A stretch of 56,208 nt of DNA from an uncultured Clostridia bacterium (GCA_944386455.1 CALXBC010000013.1:1-56208); one strand, 5' to 3'. Positions 16,899 to 29,054 are shown, counted from the stretch's first letter. Translations and numbers: made by a program. The notes: generated by a model from the sequence alone, not told the origin.

Positions 16899-19800
16899 CT
16901 ATTCTACGGATTTGAGGGATTCCACCATGTCGATCTTCTTGAGCTGGAAATACAGCGTTACCGTTACAATCAGGGTAAACAGGATCGTCAGCAGGGCAGA
17001 ATAGAGGAAGCAGGGGAAGCTGATCTCCGGCGAGAACATGACCGCGTCCACCTCGGCGGTCACAATGACAAAACGCTCCAGAAAGATGCCGAGCACCAGG
17101 CCAACCAGCAGACCAAGTCCCGCCGCAATATTGTTTTCCCGGTAAATATAGGCGGCGACCTCTTTGTCGTAAAAGCCCAATACCTTGATGGTGGCAAGCT
17201 CCCGCACCCGTTCGTTTACGTTGATGTTCACCAGATTGTACATCACGATAAAAGCCAGTGCGCCCGCCGAAACAATCAGCACCCAGACGATGCTGTTCAA
17301 GCTTCCCATGGTGTCGACGAACCGCTGCATTCCCTCGTCGGAATAAGAGACGCCGAGAATGGTGCCGTCCTCCAGCAGCCGCTCAGACAATGCGCTTTGG
17401 TCGCTTCCGTCCTTCAGATTGAGCAGAACGGTGTTATAGCCCGGCTCCTCGCCGAAGCTTTTTTCATACAGCGCAGGCGTCATATAGATAAAGTGCATGG
17501 CGTAGTTTTCGGTGACGCCCGTGACAGTCACCTCGATCGGCCGGCCGTCGGGATCATTCAGGGTCACGGTATCTCCGGCTCCAACACCCAGCATTTTCGC
17601 GAGCTTTTCGGTCAGGATCACGCCGCTATCGTCCAGAGCCAGCTTTTTCCCGCCCAGACGTTCCTGCAGCGTAATGAAATCCCCGATCCGGTCCACGTCC
17701 CGCGGAACATAGAGCGAAGCGTTTTTGACCGCGCTGTCACTTTCAATATCCATGCTGCGGTTGAGTATGAACAGGTCGGCGGCAACCTCGCCCCCTTCAT
17801 CGATCACGCCTTGCAGCTGCTCGATGTCTGCTATGTCATCCTCTGCAGCCGCAACGGCATCATAGACGAAAACCTTACCATACTGCTTATCCGCGATGGA
17901 GGTGATGGAATACTGCATTCCAAAGCCGGCCAGCATCAGTGCCGTACAGCCTGCCACGCCGATGACGGTCATCATCACCCGCCGTTTATAGCGGAAAATA
18001 TTCCGCAGGGTCACCTTATGCAAAAAGCTGAGCCGGTTCCAGATAAAGTGTACCCGTTCCAGCAGGACCCGTTTGCCGTTTTTTGGGGCGCGCGGACGCA
18101 TCAGCTGGGCAGGGCAGGCGGCCAGCGCCTTGTAGCAGGCCGCAAACGCAGATACACAGGTGCAAAGGATCGCCACAGCCGTGCAGGCCAGCGCATAATC
18201 CCAACGGAACGGCGTGACGGCGTCAGGCAGATTATACATGATCTTATAAGCGCCGATGATCACCTTTGGGAACAGCTGGAAGCCGATGGTCAGACCAACG
18301 GCGCTGCCCACAAGGCTTGCAATCCCTGCATACAGCAGATACTTCATCACCACCGCGCCCTTGCGGTAGCCCAGCGCCTTGAGCGTCCCGATCTGGGTAC
18401 GCTCCTCCTCCACCAGCCGCGTCATGGTGGTCAGACAGACCAGCGCCGCCACCAGCACAAAAAACACCGGGAAGACCTTTGCAACCGCGTCCACCTTTCC
18501 CGCGTCATCCTGGAAGCCCGAATAGCCCGAGTTATTGTCACGGTCCCAGACATACCAGGTCGGAGCGGCCAGATCGGCAAGCTGTTTTTCCGCGTCCGCT
18601 ATCTGCTGTCTGCCCTCCTCGAGCTCTTTTTCTGCTTCCGCCTTGCCTTCATTATATTCGGCAAGTCCCTTTTCATATTCCTTCTGCCCCGATTCCAGCT
18701 CTGCTTTCGCATCGTCCAGCTGCTTTTTGCTTTCTGCCAGCGTCTGTTCCGTTTGGGAGAGCTGTTCTCTGCCTGCGGTGATCCCGGCCTGAAGCTGTGC
18801 CAGTCCGGCTTCTCCCTCCGCAAGGGAGGCTTCCTGTTCGGCAAGCGTTTCTTCGATGGTCTGGACTGCCGCGTCGATCCCGCCGCCCAGCATTGCCTTC
18901 TGTGTGGGATCGGAGGCCTGAACATACAATGTCAGCAGCTGGTCAAGGGTCATCTGGGGCTGTGTGTCAGCCGCTCCGTCAGAGCCGGTCCCCGTCTGGG
19001 ACTCCTGCAGCTGCTTTGCCGCGGCGATCATCTGCTGTAATTCTTCGGGGAAATCGGCGGGATTCTGGATGGATATTTCCTGATATCCGCTCCGTACGCC
19101 CTTGATCCCCGCAACGACCGTATTTGCCTGTTCCAAAGCGGCTTTGCCGTCGGCCAGCTGCTGCTCCAGCTCTTCGGCCTGTTTTTCATATTCCGCGATC
19201 TGTTCCAGCGCAGCGGGCTTCTCTGCCTCATAGGCGGCGAGGCCGTCCTCGTACTGCTTGAAACCGTCCTCGTATTCCTTTTGTCCCTCTTCCAGCTGCT
19301 TTCTGGCGTCCTCCAGCTTTTCCCATGCCGGCGCCAGTTCTTCCTCAGCCTGCTTTTCGCCGTCGGCCAGTTCTGCCTTGGCCTTGTCGATCTCCGCCTG
19401 GGCGTCGTCCTTGATTTCATGATACCGTTCCTCGGCGCGTGTTTCGGCGATCTGTTCCAGTTCGGCGGTTTTTTCGTCAATCAGCGCATCATATTCTTCC
19501 ACAAAAGGGGAGAGGTCTGCCGTGCTGTCCAGCGTCAGATAAACATCGGTATAGACTTCCAGCGAAAAATCCTCTTCGGGGATCATGATGAACGCATCGA
19601 TAGCGCCGTCCCCAATGGTGGTGTTGCCGCGGGTGAAGCTGATATAAGAAGAAGACTCCACGATCCCGACCACAGTGAAGGTATCGGTATCCAGCGTATC
19701 CAAAATATCCTCGCCCTCATCCGCAAACAGCGTGATCTGGGAACCTAGTGCAAAATTGGTGGCGGCAAGGTCGCTTTTTTCGACCAGGCATTCACCCGGC

Positions 19801-20207
19801 TTTTCCGGCATCCGCCCTTCCTTGAGCACCGGACGGTTGAGATAATTTTCATCCTCCTCCGATGCATCCAGCCTGAGGGAAAGTGCCTTCACGATCAGGC
19901 TGGAGCCGTCCTCTGCCTCCACAAAGGTATCGACTGAATAAGCGGGCATCATCCCGCGGATGCCGTCGACCTGTTCTACTGCGGCAAGGTCATCCTCGGT
20001 AAAGCCCATGGTGGAGACCAGATGGAGGTCCATCAAGCGGGTATCCGAAAAATATTGCTGTGCCGTATCAAGCATATCGGGGCAGCTGGATTTGATTCCC
20101 GCAAAAAAACCCGTCCCCACCGCAATAATGGCCAGTATCGAAAGAAATCGGGTTTTTGTCCGCCAGATTTCCCGGCCAAGCTCCTTGGCCAATACATGCT
20201 TTTTCAT
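16899..20207 (-). CDS. Large FtsX-type ABC permease with coiled-coil extracytoplasmic domain
   Basis: This 1102-residue protein has one N-terminal membrane helix (about 20-40), a MacB-like periplasmic-type domain, and then a long Glu/Lys/Gln-rich coiled coil (about residues 240-540, with heptad-like KAELADGEKQAEEEL and QLADGKAALEQA). Two FtsX cores follow (near residues 580-750 and 960-1100). It pairs with the ATPase gene 21 bases upstream. This architecture is typical of very large Firmicutes FtsX permeases that shape the envelope or export lipids or peptides rather than importing small solutes. The substrate cannot be read from sequence. Confidence 0.88.
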   Translation of the reverse strand: MKKHVLAKELGREIWRTKTRFLSILAIIAVGTGFFAGIKSSCPDMLDTAQQYFSDTRLMDLHLVSTMGFTEDDLAAVEQVDGIRGMMPAYSVDTFVEAEDGSSLIVKALSLRLDASEEDENYLNRPVLKEGRMPEKPGECLVEKSDLAATNFALGSQITLFADEGEDILDTLDTDTFTVVGIVESSSYISFTRGNTTIGDGAIDAFIMIPEEDFSLEVYTDVYLTLDSTADLSPFVEEYDALIDEKTAELEQIAETRAEERYHEIKDDAQAEIDKAKAELADGEKQAEEELAPAWEKLEDARKQLEEGQKEYEDGFKQYEDGLAAYEAEKPAALEQIAEYEKQAEELEQQLADGKAALEQANTVVAGIKGVRSGYQEISIQNPADFPEELQQMIAAAKQLQESQTGTGSDGAADTQPQMTLDQLLTLYVQASDPTQKAMLGGGIDAAVQTIEETLAEQEASLAEGEAGLAQLQAGITAGREQLSQTEQTLAESKKQLDDAKAELESGQKEYEKGLAEYNEGKAEAEKELEEGRQQIADAEKQLADLAAPTWYVWDRDNNSGYSGFQDDAGKVDAVAKVFPVFFVLVAALVCLTTMTRLVEEERTQIGTLKALGYRKGAVVMKYLLYAGIASLVGSAVGLTIGFQLFPKVIIGAYKIMYNLPDAVTPFRWDYALACTAVAILCTCVSAFAACYKALAACPAQLMRPRAPKNGKRVLLERVHFIWNRLSFLHKVTLRNIFRYKRRVMMTVIGVAGCTALMLAGFGMQYSITSIADKQYGKVFVYDAVAAAEDDIADIEQLQGVIDEGGEVAADLFILNRSMDIESDSAVKNASLYVPRDVDRIGDFITLQERLGGKKLALDDSGVILTEKLAKMLGVGAGDTVTLNDPDGRPIEVTVTGVTENYAMHFIYMTPALYEKSFGEEPGYNTVLLNLKDGSDQSALSERLLEDGTILGVSYSDEGMQRFVDTMGSLNSIVWVLIVSAGALAFIVMYNLVNINVNERVRELATIKVLGFYDKEVAAYIYRENNIAAGLGLLVGLVLGIFLERFVIVTAEVDAVMFSPEISFPCFLYSALLTILFTLIVTVTLYFQLKKIDMVESLKSVE

Positions 20208-20228
20208 GTTCTGTCCCTCACTCCCACA

Positions 20229-20930
20229 CTACCATTCAATCTGCTCCACCGGAGTGGGGTGAGGATTGACCGTCATTTCCACGACCTTGCTGTTTTTCAT
20301 TTTGATCACCCGGTCGGCCATTGGAGTAATCGCCTGATTATGGGTGATCAGCACCACGGTCATATCGTTGCTGCGGCAGGTATCCTGCAACAGCTTGAGA
20401 ATGGTTTTTCCGGTGTTGTAATCCAGCGCGCCGGTCGGCTCGTCGCACAGAAGCAGCTTGGGATTTTTGGCCAGCGCCCGTGCGATCGACACCCGCTGCT
20501 GTTCTCCGCCCGAAAGCTGGGCAGGGAAGTTGTCCAGCCGGTCGCCCAGTCCCACATCCTTCAGGACTGTCACCGCATCGATCGAATCTTTGGAAATCTG
20601 GGTGGCAAGCTCCACATTTTCCTTGGCGGTCAGATTGGGCACCAGATTGTAAAACTGGAACACAAACCCAATATCATACCGCCGGTATTCGGTCAGCTGT
20701 TTGGCGCTGTATTTGGCGATGTCCTTTCCGTCCACCAGTATGGTGCCCTCGTCACAGCTGTCCATGCCGCCCAAAATATTGAGGATCGTGGTTTTTCCTG
20801 CGCCGCTGGAGCCCACCACGACCGCAAATTCGCCCTTTTCAATCTCAAAGCTCACACCGTCAGAGGCGGTGATGGTAACTTCCCCCATTTTATACCGTTT
20901 GTATACATCTTTCAATTCGACATATGCCAT
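20229..20930 (-). CDS. ABC transporter ATP-binding protein (MacB/LolD type)
   Basis: This 233-residue ATPase has Walker A GSSGAGKT, a Q-loop [13 protein letters not shown], signature [15 protein letters not shown], Walker [13 protein letters not shown] and a switch His in VVLITHNQ. The GALD and LVPNLT wording is that of the MacB/LolD/FtsE group, which works with FtsX-fold permeases such as the next gene. ATG 20930 gives the usual [11 protein letters not shown] start, with AAAGGA about 14 bases upstream; in-frame ATG 20957 is an alternative. It begins right after the tetR stop, so the three genes form one operon. Confidence 0.93.
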   Translation of the reverse strand: MAYVELKDVYKRYKMGEVTITASDGVSFEIEKGEFAVVVGSSGAGKTTILNILGGMDSCDEGTILVDGKDIAKYSAKQLTEYRRYDIGFVFQFYNLVPNLTAKENVELATQISKDSIDAVTVLKDVGLGDRLDNFPAQLSGGEQQRVSIARALAKNPKLLLCDEPTGALDYNTGKTILKLLQDTCRSNDMTVVLITHNQAITPMADRVIKMKNSKVVEMTVNPHPTPVEQIEW

Positions 20931-20961
20931 ATCGATCAGCCGTTCCTTTCCATTCATCAAG

Positions 20962-21540
20962 CTATAACAGCTCTGTCCCGTGGTACAGGGTGAGCATCAG
21001 AAAATCCTTCATATTCTGCCGAAGTGTTTTTTCATCTCCGTCAAACCGGGAAAAGAGGTAAAAAATACCGCTCAGCAGCGATTCCGCAATTGCTTCGGCC
21101 AGCAGTCTGCTCTGGGTCTTGCGGGACAGCCTGGGCAAAAGTTCGGTTTCGATCCGGAACGCGGCATACCGGGTAAATTCCTGCCGGATATGCTCGTACT
21201 TTGAGCCGGAGCAGCCGTACATCAGGATCAGAAACTGCAGTCTGTTCTGCAAAAAAACATCGGTGATCTGCTGTGCCAGCTCGGCAATTGTAGGCTCGGT
21301 CATCAGGATCCCGTCCTTTGATACGTTGGAGATCAGCTCCTGCAGCTTTGCCATGGTAGGGGACACGATCGCATCCAGCAGTGATTCCTTATTGTTGAAA
21401 TAAGCGTAGATATTCCCTGCTGTAATACCGACACGTTCCGCGATCGCCCGCATCGAGGCGTGGCGGTAGCCCACCGCAAGGAATTCCTCCTTAGCGGCTT
21501 CCAAGATTCCGCCGCGGATCTCTTCTTTCTGTATCTGCAT
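20962..21540 (-). CDS. TetR family transcriptional regulator
   Basis: This 192-residue protein has an N-terminal HTH (residues about 10-55: ILEAAKEEFLAVGYRHASMR, then IAERVGITAGNIYAYFNNKE), the TetR hallmark, and an all-helical ligand domain. AAAGGAACG precedes ATG 21540. It is the first gene of the leftward tetR-ATPase-permease operon and probably represses it through the AT-rich inverted repeat just upstream. Confidence 0.92.
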   Translation of the reverse strand: MQIQKEEIRGGILEAAKEEFLAVGYRHASMRAIAERVGITAGNIYAYFNNKESLLDAIVSPTMAKLQELISNVSKDGILMTEPTIAELAQQITDVFLQNRLQFLILMYGCSGSKYEHIRQEFTRYAAFRIETELLPRLSRKTQSRLLAEAIAESLLSGIFYLFSRFDGDEKTLRQNMKDFLMLTLYHGTELL

Positions 21541-21561
21541 GAAACAGCGTTCCTTTCAAAT

Positions 21562-21577
21562 TTAAACAGTCATTTAA
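21562..21577. promoter_or_regulatory. Possible TetR operator
   Basis: TTAAA-CAGTCA-TTTAA forms 5-bp inverted arms, extended by further A/T symmetry on both sides, 22 bases upstream of the tetR start. The central six bases are not palindromic, so confidence is modest. Confidence 0.4.
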
Positions 21578-21661
21578 TTTTGATACTTTTATTATATCGA
21601 AATCAAATATGAAATACAAGAACAAAACCTATCCTTTTTTTGAATGGTTTGTAAACACACG

Positions 21662-21705
21662 GCCGGTGAGCACCGGCTGGCAATCCGCGGCGGCGGGGTC
21701 GCCGC
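21662..21705. other. Pair of GC-rich hairpins in an otherwise AT-rich gap
   Basis: GCCGGTG-AG-CACCGGC (21662-21677) is followed by GCGGCG (21687-21692) pairing with CGCCGC (21700-21705). They lie between tetR and the gyrA terminator and contain no convincing gene. Confidence 0.4.
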
Positions 21706-21783
21706 AGACATTTCGCGAACGTAGATTGAGTTATGAAAAACATTTTTCTCTGCGTAAAAAGGAAGAGCGCCCCCGAACTGTTA

Positions 21784-21820
21784 AAAAATCTCCCGACTGT
21801 ATAATCAGTCAGGAGATTTT
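21784..21820 (-). terminator. Terminator after gyrA
   Basis: AAAATCTCC (21785-21793) pairs with GGAGATTTT (21812-21820), with inner GACTG/CAGTC, and on the minus strand is followed by a T-run. It closes the leftward dnaA-to-gyrA block. Confidence 0.85.
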
Positions 21821-21834
21821 CATATCGTATTCTA

Positions 21835-24405
21835 TTATTCTTCGTCTTCTTCAGCATCATCCTCAGGAAGCTCCTCATCCTCGTCCTCTTCTGCGGGGAT
21901 GATTACTTCTTCATCGGGGTCGGGTGCCTCCACCTCGGCAACCTCTTCCTCTTCATCATGCTCCGCGCGGGCAAACGCAACCACACGCGAATCCTCACCC
22001 GTCAGACGCATGATACGCACGCCCGATGCATAACGGGACATGATATTGACATCGCTGACCCGGATGCGGATAATGACGCCATCGTTGGAGATCAGGATCA
22101 GATCGTCATCCTCATCTACCACCTTAATGCCGCAGACATGGCCCTTAACGTCGTTGACACGGTAGTTGATCTTGCCCTTGCCGCCGCGGGACTGGAGCTT
22201 GTATTCACTGATTTCAGTCCGGCGTCCCTGACCGCGGTCGGTAATGGTCATGACGGTTGCACCCTCCCGCAGCCGTGCGACGCCGGTCACCTCATCACCT
22301 TCGTTTAAGCGGATGGCACGCACACCCCGCGCCGTACGGGACAGCGTGCGGGCATTTTCTTCACTGATACGGATGGCCATTCCGTTGCGGGTGGCAATAA
22401 TCAGCTCACAGCTTCCGTCCGTCAGACGCACGCCGGCCAGCTCGTCTCCCTCATTCAGTGTGATCGCAATCAGGCCGTTCTTTCTGACGTTGCGGTATGC
22501 CTGGAGCTCGGTCCGTTTGATGATTCCCTGTTTGGTCACCATCGTCAGGAAATGCTCCGGATCAAAATCCGACACCCGAATCATGGCGGTCACCTTTTCA
22601 TCGCCCTCGACCGGGATCAAATTCACAATATTGGCTCCTTTGGCGGTCCTTCCGCCCTCCGGGATCTCATAGCATTTCAGCTTGAACATTCTGCCCTTGT
22701 TTGTGATAAACAAGACATTGTCGTGGCTGGATGCAATAAACATTTCCTCGACAAAATCTTCTTCGCGCTGCTTCATTCCCGACACGCCGCGGCCGCCGCG
22801 CTTCTGGGTCTTATACACATCCACCGGCTGCCGTTTGATATAGCCGTAGTGGGTATAAGTAACAACGCATTCTTCCTCGGGAATCAGGTCTTCAATATCC
22901 ACCTCACCGCTGACGGTCTGAATTTCGGTCCGCCGGTCGTCTCCATACTTGTCCCGCAGGGCGTTGACTTCGGTGCGTACAATATCCAGCCGCATTTGAT
23001 GAGAGGACAGAATTTCCTCCAAATGACGGATTTTTTCCAGAATATCCCGCAATTCCTGCTCGATTTTTTCGCGGTCAAGCGCGGACAGTCTGCCCAGCCG
23101 CATCGCAAGGATCGCGTTTGCCTGGATCTCAGTCAAACCAAAGCGCTCCATCAGCCGCGGCCGGCTTTCATTATCATCCCGCGAGGACCGGATGATCCGA
23201 ATGACCTCGTCGATATTATCCTGCGCGATCTTGAGACCCTCTAAAATATGTTCGCGCTCCCGCGCTTTTTTCAGATCAAATTCTGTCCGGCGGCGGATGA
23301 CCTCCTCCTGAAAATCGATATAATGCTGCAAAATCTCTTTCAGGCTCATGATCTTCGGCTCGTTATTGTGGAGCGCCAGCATGATCACGCCCACGGTGTC
23401 CTGAAGCTGCGTATAGGTAAACAGCTGGTTGAGGACAATCTGGGGATTGGCTTCCTTTTTCAGGTCAATGACGATCCGCATTCCGTCTCGGTCAGATTCG
23501 TCATTCAAGTCAGAGATCATGTCGATCCGTTTGTCCTTAATCAGTTCCGCAATCTTTTCAATCAGCCTGGCCTTATTGACCATATAGGGAATTTCCGTCA
23601 CTACAATGCGGAAACTGCCGTTTTTCCGTTCCTCGATCTCAGTGCGTGCCCGCAGCGTGATCTTTGCACGCCCGGTCGCATAGGCGGCACGGATCCCGGC
23701 GCGTCCCATGATAATGCCGCCGGTCGGAAAGTCCGGCCCTTTGATATGCTCCATCAATTCTTCCAGCGTCGCATCCGGATTCTCAATCAGCAGATCGATG
23801 GCGCCGACCACCTCACGCAGATTGTGCGGCGGGATATTGGTCGCCATTCCGACCGCGATCCCGGTACAGCCGTTGACCAGCAGATTCGGGAACCGGGAAG
23901 GAAGCACGGTAGGCTCCTTTAAACGGTCGTCATAGTTTGAGGTAAAATCCACGGTATCCTTGTCAATATCGGTCAGCATTTCCATGGAAATTTTGCTCAT
24001 CTTTGCCTCGGTATAACGATAGGCCGCAGGCGGGTCGCCGTCCACCGAGCCAAAGTTTCCGTGGCCGTCCACCAGCGGATAACGCAGTGAAAAATCCTGC
24101 GCCAGACGAACCATGGCGTCATAAACAGAAGCGTCGCCGTGCGGATGGTATTTACCAAGCACGTCACCGACCGTCGCTGCACATTTCAGATACTTTTTGT
24201 CCGGTGTGATCCCATCCTCATACATCGTATAAAGGATCCGCCGGTGTACCGGCTTCAGCCCGTCCCGGACGTCAGGCAGCGCCCTGCTGACAATGACCGA
24301 CATGGAATATTCGAGAAACGATTTTTTCATTTCCCGTTCAATATCGATTGGGATAACCTTACCTGTTTCTGCGTTCAGGAAATCCCCGTTGTGTCCGTTT
24401 TCCAA
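21835..24405 (-). CDS. gyrA: DNA gyrase subunit A
   Basis: This 856-residue breakage-reunion subunit has the catalytic Tyr at about residue 131 in [10 protein letters not shown]. The quinolone-determining segment [14 protein letters not shown] covers residues 85-98, and the GyrA-box relative is [10 protein letters not shown] in the C-terminal pinwheel. The C-terminus ends in a very acidic tail of about 45 residues, as in many Gram-positive GyrA. It acts with GyrB to introduce negative supercoils. The residue matching E. coli Ser83 is Ala92 here, followed by Ser93, with Asp96 at the Asp87 position. It lies downstream of gyrB and a YcxB-like gene on the same strand. Confidence 0.98.
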   Translation of the reverse strand: MENGHNGDFLNAETGKVIPIDIEREMKKSFLEYSMSVIVSRALPDVRDGLKPVHRRILYTMYEDGITPDKKYLKCAATVGDVLGKYHPHGDASVYDAMVRLAQDFSLRYPLVDGHGNFGSVDGDPPAAYRYTEAKMSKISMEMLTDIDKDTVDFTSNYDDRLKEPTVLPSRFPNLLVNGCTGIAVGMATNIPPHNLREVVGAIDLLIENPDATLEELMEHIKGPDFPTGGIIMGRAGIRAAYATGRAKITLRARTEIEERKNGSFRIVVTEIPYMVNKARLIEKIAELIKDKRIDMISDLNDESDRDGMRIVIDLKKEANPQIVLNQLFTYTQLQDTVGVIMLALHNNEPKIMSLKEILQHYIDFQEEVIRRRTEFDLKKAREREHILEGLKIAQDNIDEVIRIIRSSRDDNESRPRLMERFGLTEIQANAILAMRLGRLSALDREKIEQELRDILEKIRHLEEILSSHQMRLDIVRTEVNALRDKYGDDRRTEIQTVSGEVDIEDLIPEEECVVTYTHYGYIKRQPVDVYKTQKRGGRGVSGMKQREEDFVEEMFIASSHDNVLFITNKGRMFKLKCYEIPEGGRTAKGANIVNLIPVEGDEKVTAMIRVSDFDPEHFLTMVTKQGIIKRTELQAYRNVRKNGLIAITLNEGDELAGVRLTDGSCELIIATRNGMAIRISEENARTLSRTARGVRAIRLNEGDEVTGVARLREGATVMTITDRGQGRRTEISEYKLQSRGGKGKINYRVNDVKGHVCGIKVVDEDDDLILISNDGVIIRIRVSDVNIMSRYASGVRIMRLTGEDSRVVAFARAEHDEEEEVAEVEAPDPDEEVIIPAEEDEDEELPEDDAEEDEE

Positions 24406-24438
24406 ATTGATAACCTCTTTTCTGTTGCAGCTGCCATA

Positions 24439-25065
24439 TTATACTGCTTCGTGATATCGTTCGTCCAGTCCGTCCTTCAGCATTCCCACAGCCTCTTCCC
24501 AGGCCGCATCGTCAACACAGCGGCGGGGGACAATAAAAATCTTTTCCTTGCAGATGCTGAAGATCAGCATATCAGAATAAGCATACACATCGATTGGCTC
24601 GTTTTCAAAAAACATATAGCTGGCGTTTTCATCCGTTCCCGCAACCAGACCCTTTTCACAGATGGTCAGGCGAAAAGTATCCTTCATCTGGTCGATGGTT
24701 TTTGCCATTTTTCTGCGGTGGTTGTAGGGCAGGAGCCAGATAAAGGCGATCACCGCCAGGCTCAGAATGCACAGGAAAAATCCCAGCCCGTCCTTGGGAT
24801 TGCGGATGATCGAAATGATATACAGTACAAAAATCACGCCGAGCAGCGCAGTATAAACCCAGTTCTTTTTATAGATCGTTTTTTTCTGGAAGCGCAGCAG
24901 CCCCAGCTTAACCTCATCCGCAGTCAGCGTATAATCAAGCGCCGTCTGCTTCTGTCCCGCAAAAACAGCAAAAGCATCTTCATCGGCAGTCATTTTGACA
25001 TTGTTGTCATAGGGCTCGGTGAGCAGCTCTCCGTTTTCACTGATATTTGGTTCCTTTTCACTCAT
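24439..25065 (-). CDS. YcxB-like membrane protein
   Basis: This 208-residue protein has a charged N-terminal third, two adjacent membrane helices (about 88-106 and 111-128, WVYTALLGVIFVLYIISII and FFLCILSLAVIAFIWLL) and a C-terminal domain with MFFENEPIDVYAYSDMLIFS and KIFIVPRRC. That arrangement is the YcxB-like family, whose role is unknown. It lies between gyrB and gyrA, 35 bases from the gyrB stop, so it is probably co-transcribed with gyrase. This insertion between the two gyrase genes is unusual for Bacillus but seen in Clostridia. Confidence 0.75.
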   Translation of the reverse strand: MSEKEPNISENGELLTEPYDNNVKMTADEDAFAVFAGQKQTALDYTLTADEVKLGLLRFQKKTIYKKNWVYTALLGVIFVLYIISIIRNPKDGLGFFLCILSLAVIAFIWLLPYNHRRKMAKTIDQMKDTFRLTICEKGLVAGTDENASYMFFENEPIDVYAYSDMLIFSICKEKIFIVPRRCVDDAAWEEAVGMLKDGLDERYHEAV

Positions 25066-25100
25066 AAATCCAATTTCCTTTCCTTCTGTAAGGGGTGCTG

Positions 25101-27053
<1,953 letters not shown>

Positions 27054-27096
27054 TCAATGCCGGAATCTGTATAATCAAACAAAAATGTGAATTTTC

Positions 27097-27408
27097 TTAT
27101 TCAAACGGAGGAACACTGTTCCATTGTTTTGTTTTTATCCGGGCAGAAGCCGCTGCCAGCCGCTTTCGCAGAGTTGCGGCCGAAATTTGGGAAATATAAA
27201 CCGTATCTTTTCCCTTCCTTCCGTTTTCGTTGCAGACAATAAAGGATTTCGGCATTTCATAAGAGACGTTGACGACCTGATAGTGTTTTTCTCCGCTGTC
27301 CCGCAAAAAATCCCGCGTATCTTTGGAAACCGACGTATTTTCAATATCAAAAATACCAACAATGTATTTGGTATTAACAACGGTTTTTTCCCCCAGATGG
27401 AGATACAT
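27097..27408 (-). CDS. remB: DUF370/RemB-like DNA-binding protein
   Basis: Starting at the ATG at 27408 (GGGGAAG just upstream) the product is 103 residues: MYLHLGEKTVVNTKYIVGIF, then DIENTSVSKDTRDFL, and VVNVSYEMPKSFIV...VYISQISAATLRKR. This is the DUF370 family that includes RemA and the YaaB/RemB protein encoded between recF and gyrB in Bacillus. RemA-type proteins are DNA-binding regulators of matrix and osmoprotection genes; the Bacillus role may not carry over. The position between recF-side genes and gyrB supports the RemB assignment. The C-terminus is slightly longer than usual. Confidence 0.85.
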   Translation of the reverse strand: MYLHLGEKTVVNTKYIVGIFDIENTSVSKDTRDFLRDSGEKHYQVVNVSYEMPKSFIVCNENGRKGKDTVYISQISAATLRKRLAAASARIKTKQWNSVPPFE

Positions 27409-27425
27409 GCCACGCTTCCCCTTCT

Positions 27426-27857
27426 TTACTGATTCATTGTGACTTCTGTCACAACCCATTTCCAGTTTAAAAACTGCATTTTTACCTGAAATTTTTGTTG
27501 CTCGACCTCTTGGATCACAATATCCTGATAGGGATCATATACCTTGTATGCAGCGGTACATTGAAATTCCAGCTTTGTGATCCCTATTTTTTTGACAAAT
27601 GGAAAACAGCTTCCATTGATGTAAAAGGTATCCTGCTCCGGAACCTTTACAAAGGTAATTTTTTCAAGGTTTTCCTTTGAAATGACCGCCGGATCGGCCG
27701 CAATTTCGGAAATTCCTTTATTTGCTTCGGTTATCAGCCCGTTTAAGGTACGAAAACCAGAATAGTAAAACAAAAAAACCAGAAAGATAACCACCAGCAA
27801 AGACAGGATCGCAGCAAAAACAGGGATTGGGATTTTTCTTTTTTTCATTTTTTTCAT
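27426..27857 (-). CDS. Membrane-anchored hypothetical protein
   Basis: This protein of about 143 residues has a Lys-rich start (MKKMKKRKIP), one membrane helix (about 12-32, VFAAILSLLVVIFLVFLFYY) and a small soluble domain with KVYDPYQDIVIQEVEQQKF. The topology suggests an extracytoplasmic domain. There are two closely spaced ATGs (27857, 27848); the GGA ribosome binding site sits better for the second. It lies between recF and remB, a spot where Bacillus has no gene. No family recognised. Confidence 0.7.
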   Translation of the reverse strand: MKKMKKRKIPIPVFAAILSLLVVIFLVFLFYYSGFRTLNGLITEANKGISEIAADPAVISKENLEKITFVKVPEQDTFYINGSCFPFVKKIGITKLEFQCTAAYKVYDPYQDIVIQEVEQQKFQVKMQFLNWKWVVTEVTMNQ

Positions 27858-27905
27858 TCCTGTACTGTCACCCTATTTTTCAGATGATAAGCCCCGCACA
27901 GCATT

Positions 27906-29027
27906 TTATGGCAATGAAACAGTGATTCTGCCGTCTTCCACATGATAAATTTTTCCGTCTCTCAACCGCAGTGTATTGGAAATATCACAACAGGTTATAA
28001 AAACCTGACTGTTTTCAACATGATTCAATATAAATTCCTGGCGATGAATATCCAGCTCACTCATCACATCGTCCAGCAAAATAACAGGAGCTTCCCTGGT
28101 GATCCGCTGAAGCAGCTCCGCCTCTGCCAGTTTCAGCGCCAGGGCGCTGCTGCGTTTCTGTCCCTGTGAACCGTAGATCTTTGCGCTTTTTCCGTTGACC
28201 AGCACTTCAAGATCATCCCGATGGATTCCGACAGAGGTCTGCCCCAGTTTCATATCGGTTTCCAGATGACGGCAAAGACAGTCATAATAAATGGAAATCG
28301 TTTTATCGTCATAAACAGTGACCGAAGGAGTATTCTCAAAAACAGAGGAACAATATTCTACCGAAAAGCATTCTTTTTCTCCCGATAATCCCTGATAAAT
28401 TTTCGCCGCTGCCTGATTGAGCTTTTTTATATAATCGCTTCGGTAGAGCGTCAGAATGCTGCCGAGCCGTGCCAGCTGGGAATCCCACATTTCCACGGTT
28501 TCCCGCAGCTGAGGAAATCGAAAGAGATCTTTTAACAATGCGTTTCGCTGAAGCAGCACTTTTTCATACTGCCGCAGAAATCCGGCATACTGCGGATTGA
28601 TCTGCGAGATCGCATCATCCAGAAACCGGCGCCGGTTTCTGGGACCTTCTGATATGATGCTCAGATGAGAAGGAGAAAAAACCACGGAATAAAATGCTCC
28701 GTTCAGCTTTGAACGAGTTTCCAGCGGCACCTTGTTCAGCAAAACTTTTTTTTTGTCCTGTCTGCCGAAGCGCAGTTCCGCGGTCTGGCTGCGCTGTTTA
28801 TCGCAAAATGTCAGCTTCAGCGCCGCAAAATCCGCATCAAAGCGAATCATTTCACTGTCCCTGGAGCCGCGGAAACTTTTTGCTCCGGAAAACAGCCAGA
28901 TAGCTTCAATCAAATTGGTTTTTCCCTGTGCATTATCCCCGAAAACAACATTCATTTTGTCACTGAACGAAATCGTGTCATTTTGAAGGTTACGAAAATT
29001 TTCTGCCGACAGGGATAAAACCCGCAT
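27906..29027 (-). CDS. recF: DNA replication/repair protein RecF
   Basis: This 373-residue SMC-like ATPase has Walker A GDNAQGKT at residues 30-37, signature YGSQGQKRSSALALKLAEAE and Walker B VILLDDVMSELD. RecF loads RecA at gapped DNA with RecO and RecR. GGAGG precedes ATG 29027. It keeps its conserved place between the S4/yaaA gene and remB/gyrB. A parS-like palindrome lies just upstream of the ribosome binding site. Confidence 0.97.
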   Translation of the reverse strand: MRVLSLSAENFRNLQNDTISFSDKMNVVFGDNAQGKTNLIEAIWLFSGAKSFRGSRDSEMIRFDADFAALKLTFCDKQRSQTAELRFGRQDKKKVLLNKVPLETRSKLNGAFYSVVFSPSHLSIISEGPRNRRRFLDDAISQINPQYAGFLRQYEKVLLQRNALLKDLFRFPQLRETVEMWDSQLARLGSILTLYRSDYIKKLNQAAAKIYQGLSGEKECFSVEYCSSVFENTPSVTVYDDKTISIYYDCLCRHLETDMKLGQTSVGIHRDDLEVLVNGKSAKIYGSQGQKRSSALALKLAEAELLQRITREAPVILLDDVMSELDIHRQEFILNHVENSQVFITCCDISNTLRLRDGKIYHVEDGRITVSLP

Positions 29028-29054
29028 GATGTTCCGCAGCCTCCTTTTTTCGAT

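Noticed and set aside
17397-19040. A 547-codon rightward ORF antisense to the FtsX permease
   Set aside because: Shadow of the long coiled-coil coding region; low-complexity composition mirrors the real gene.
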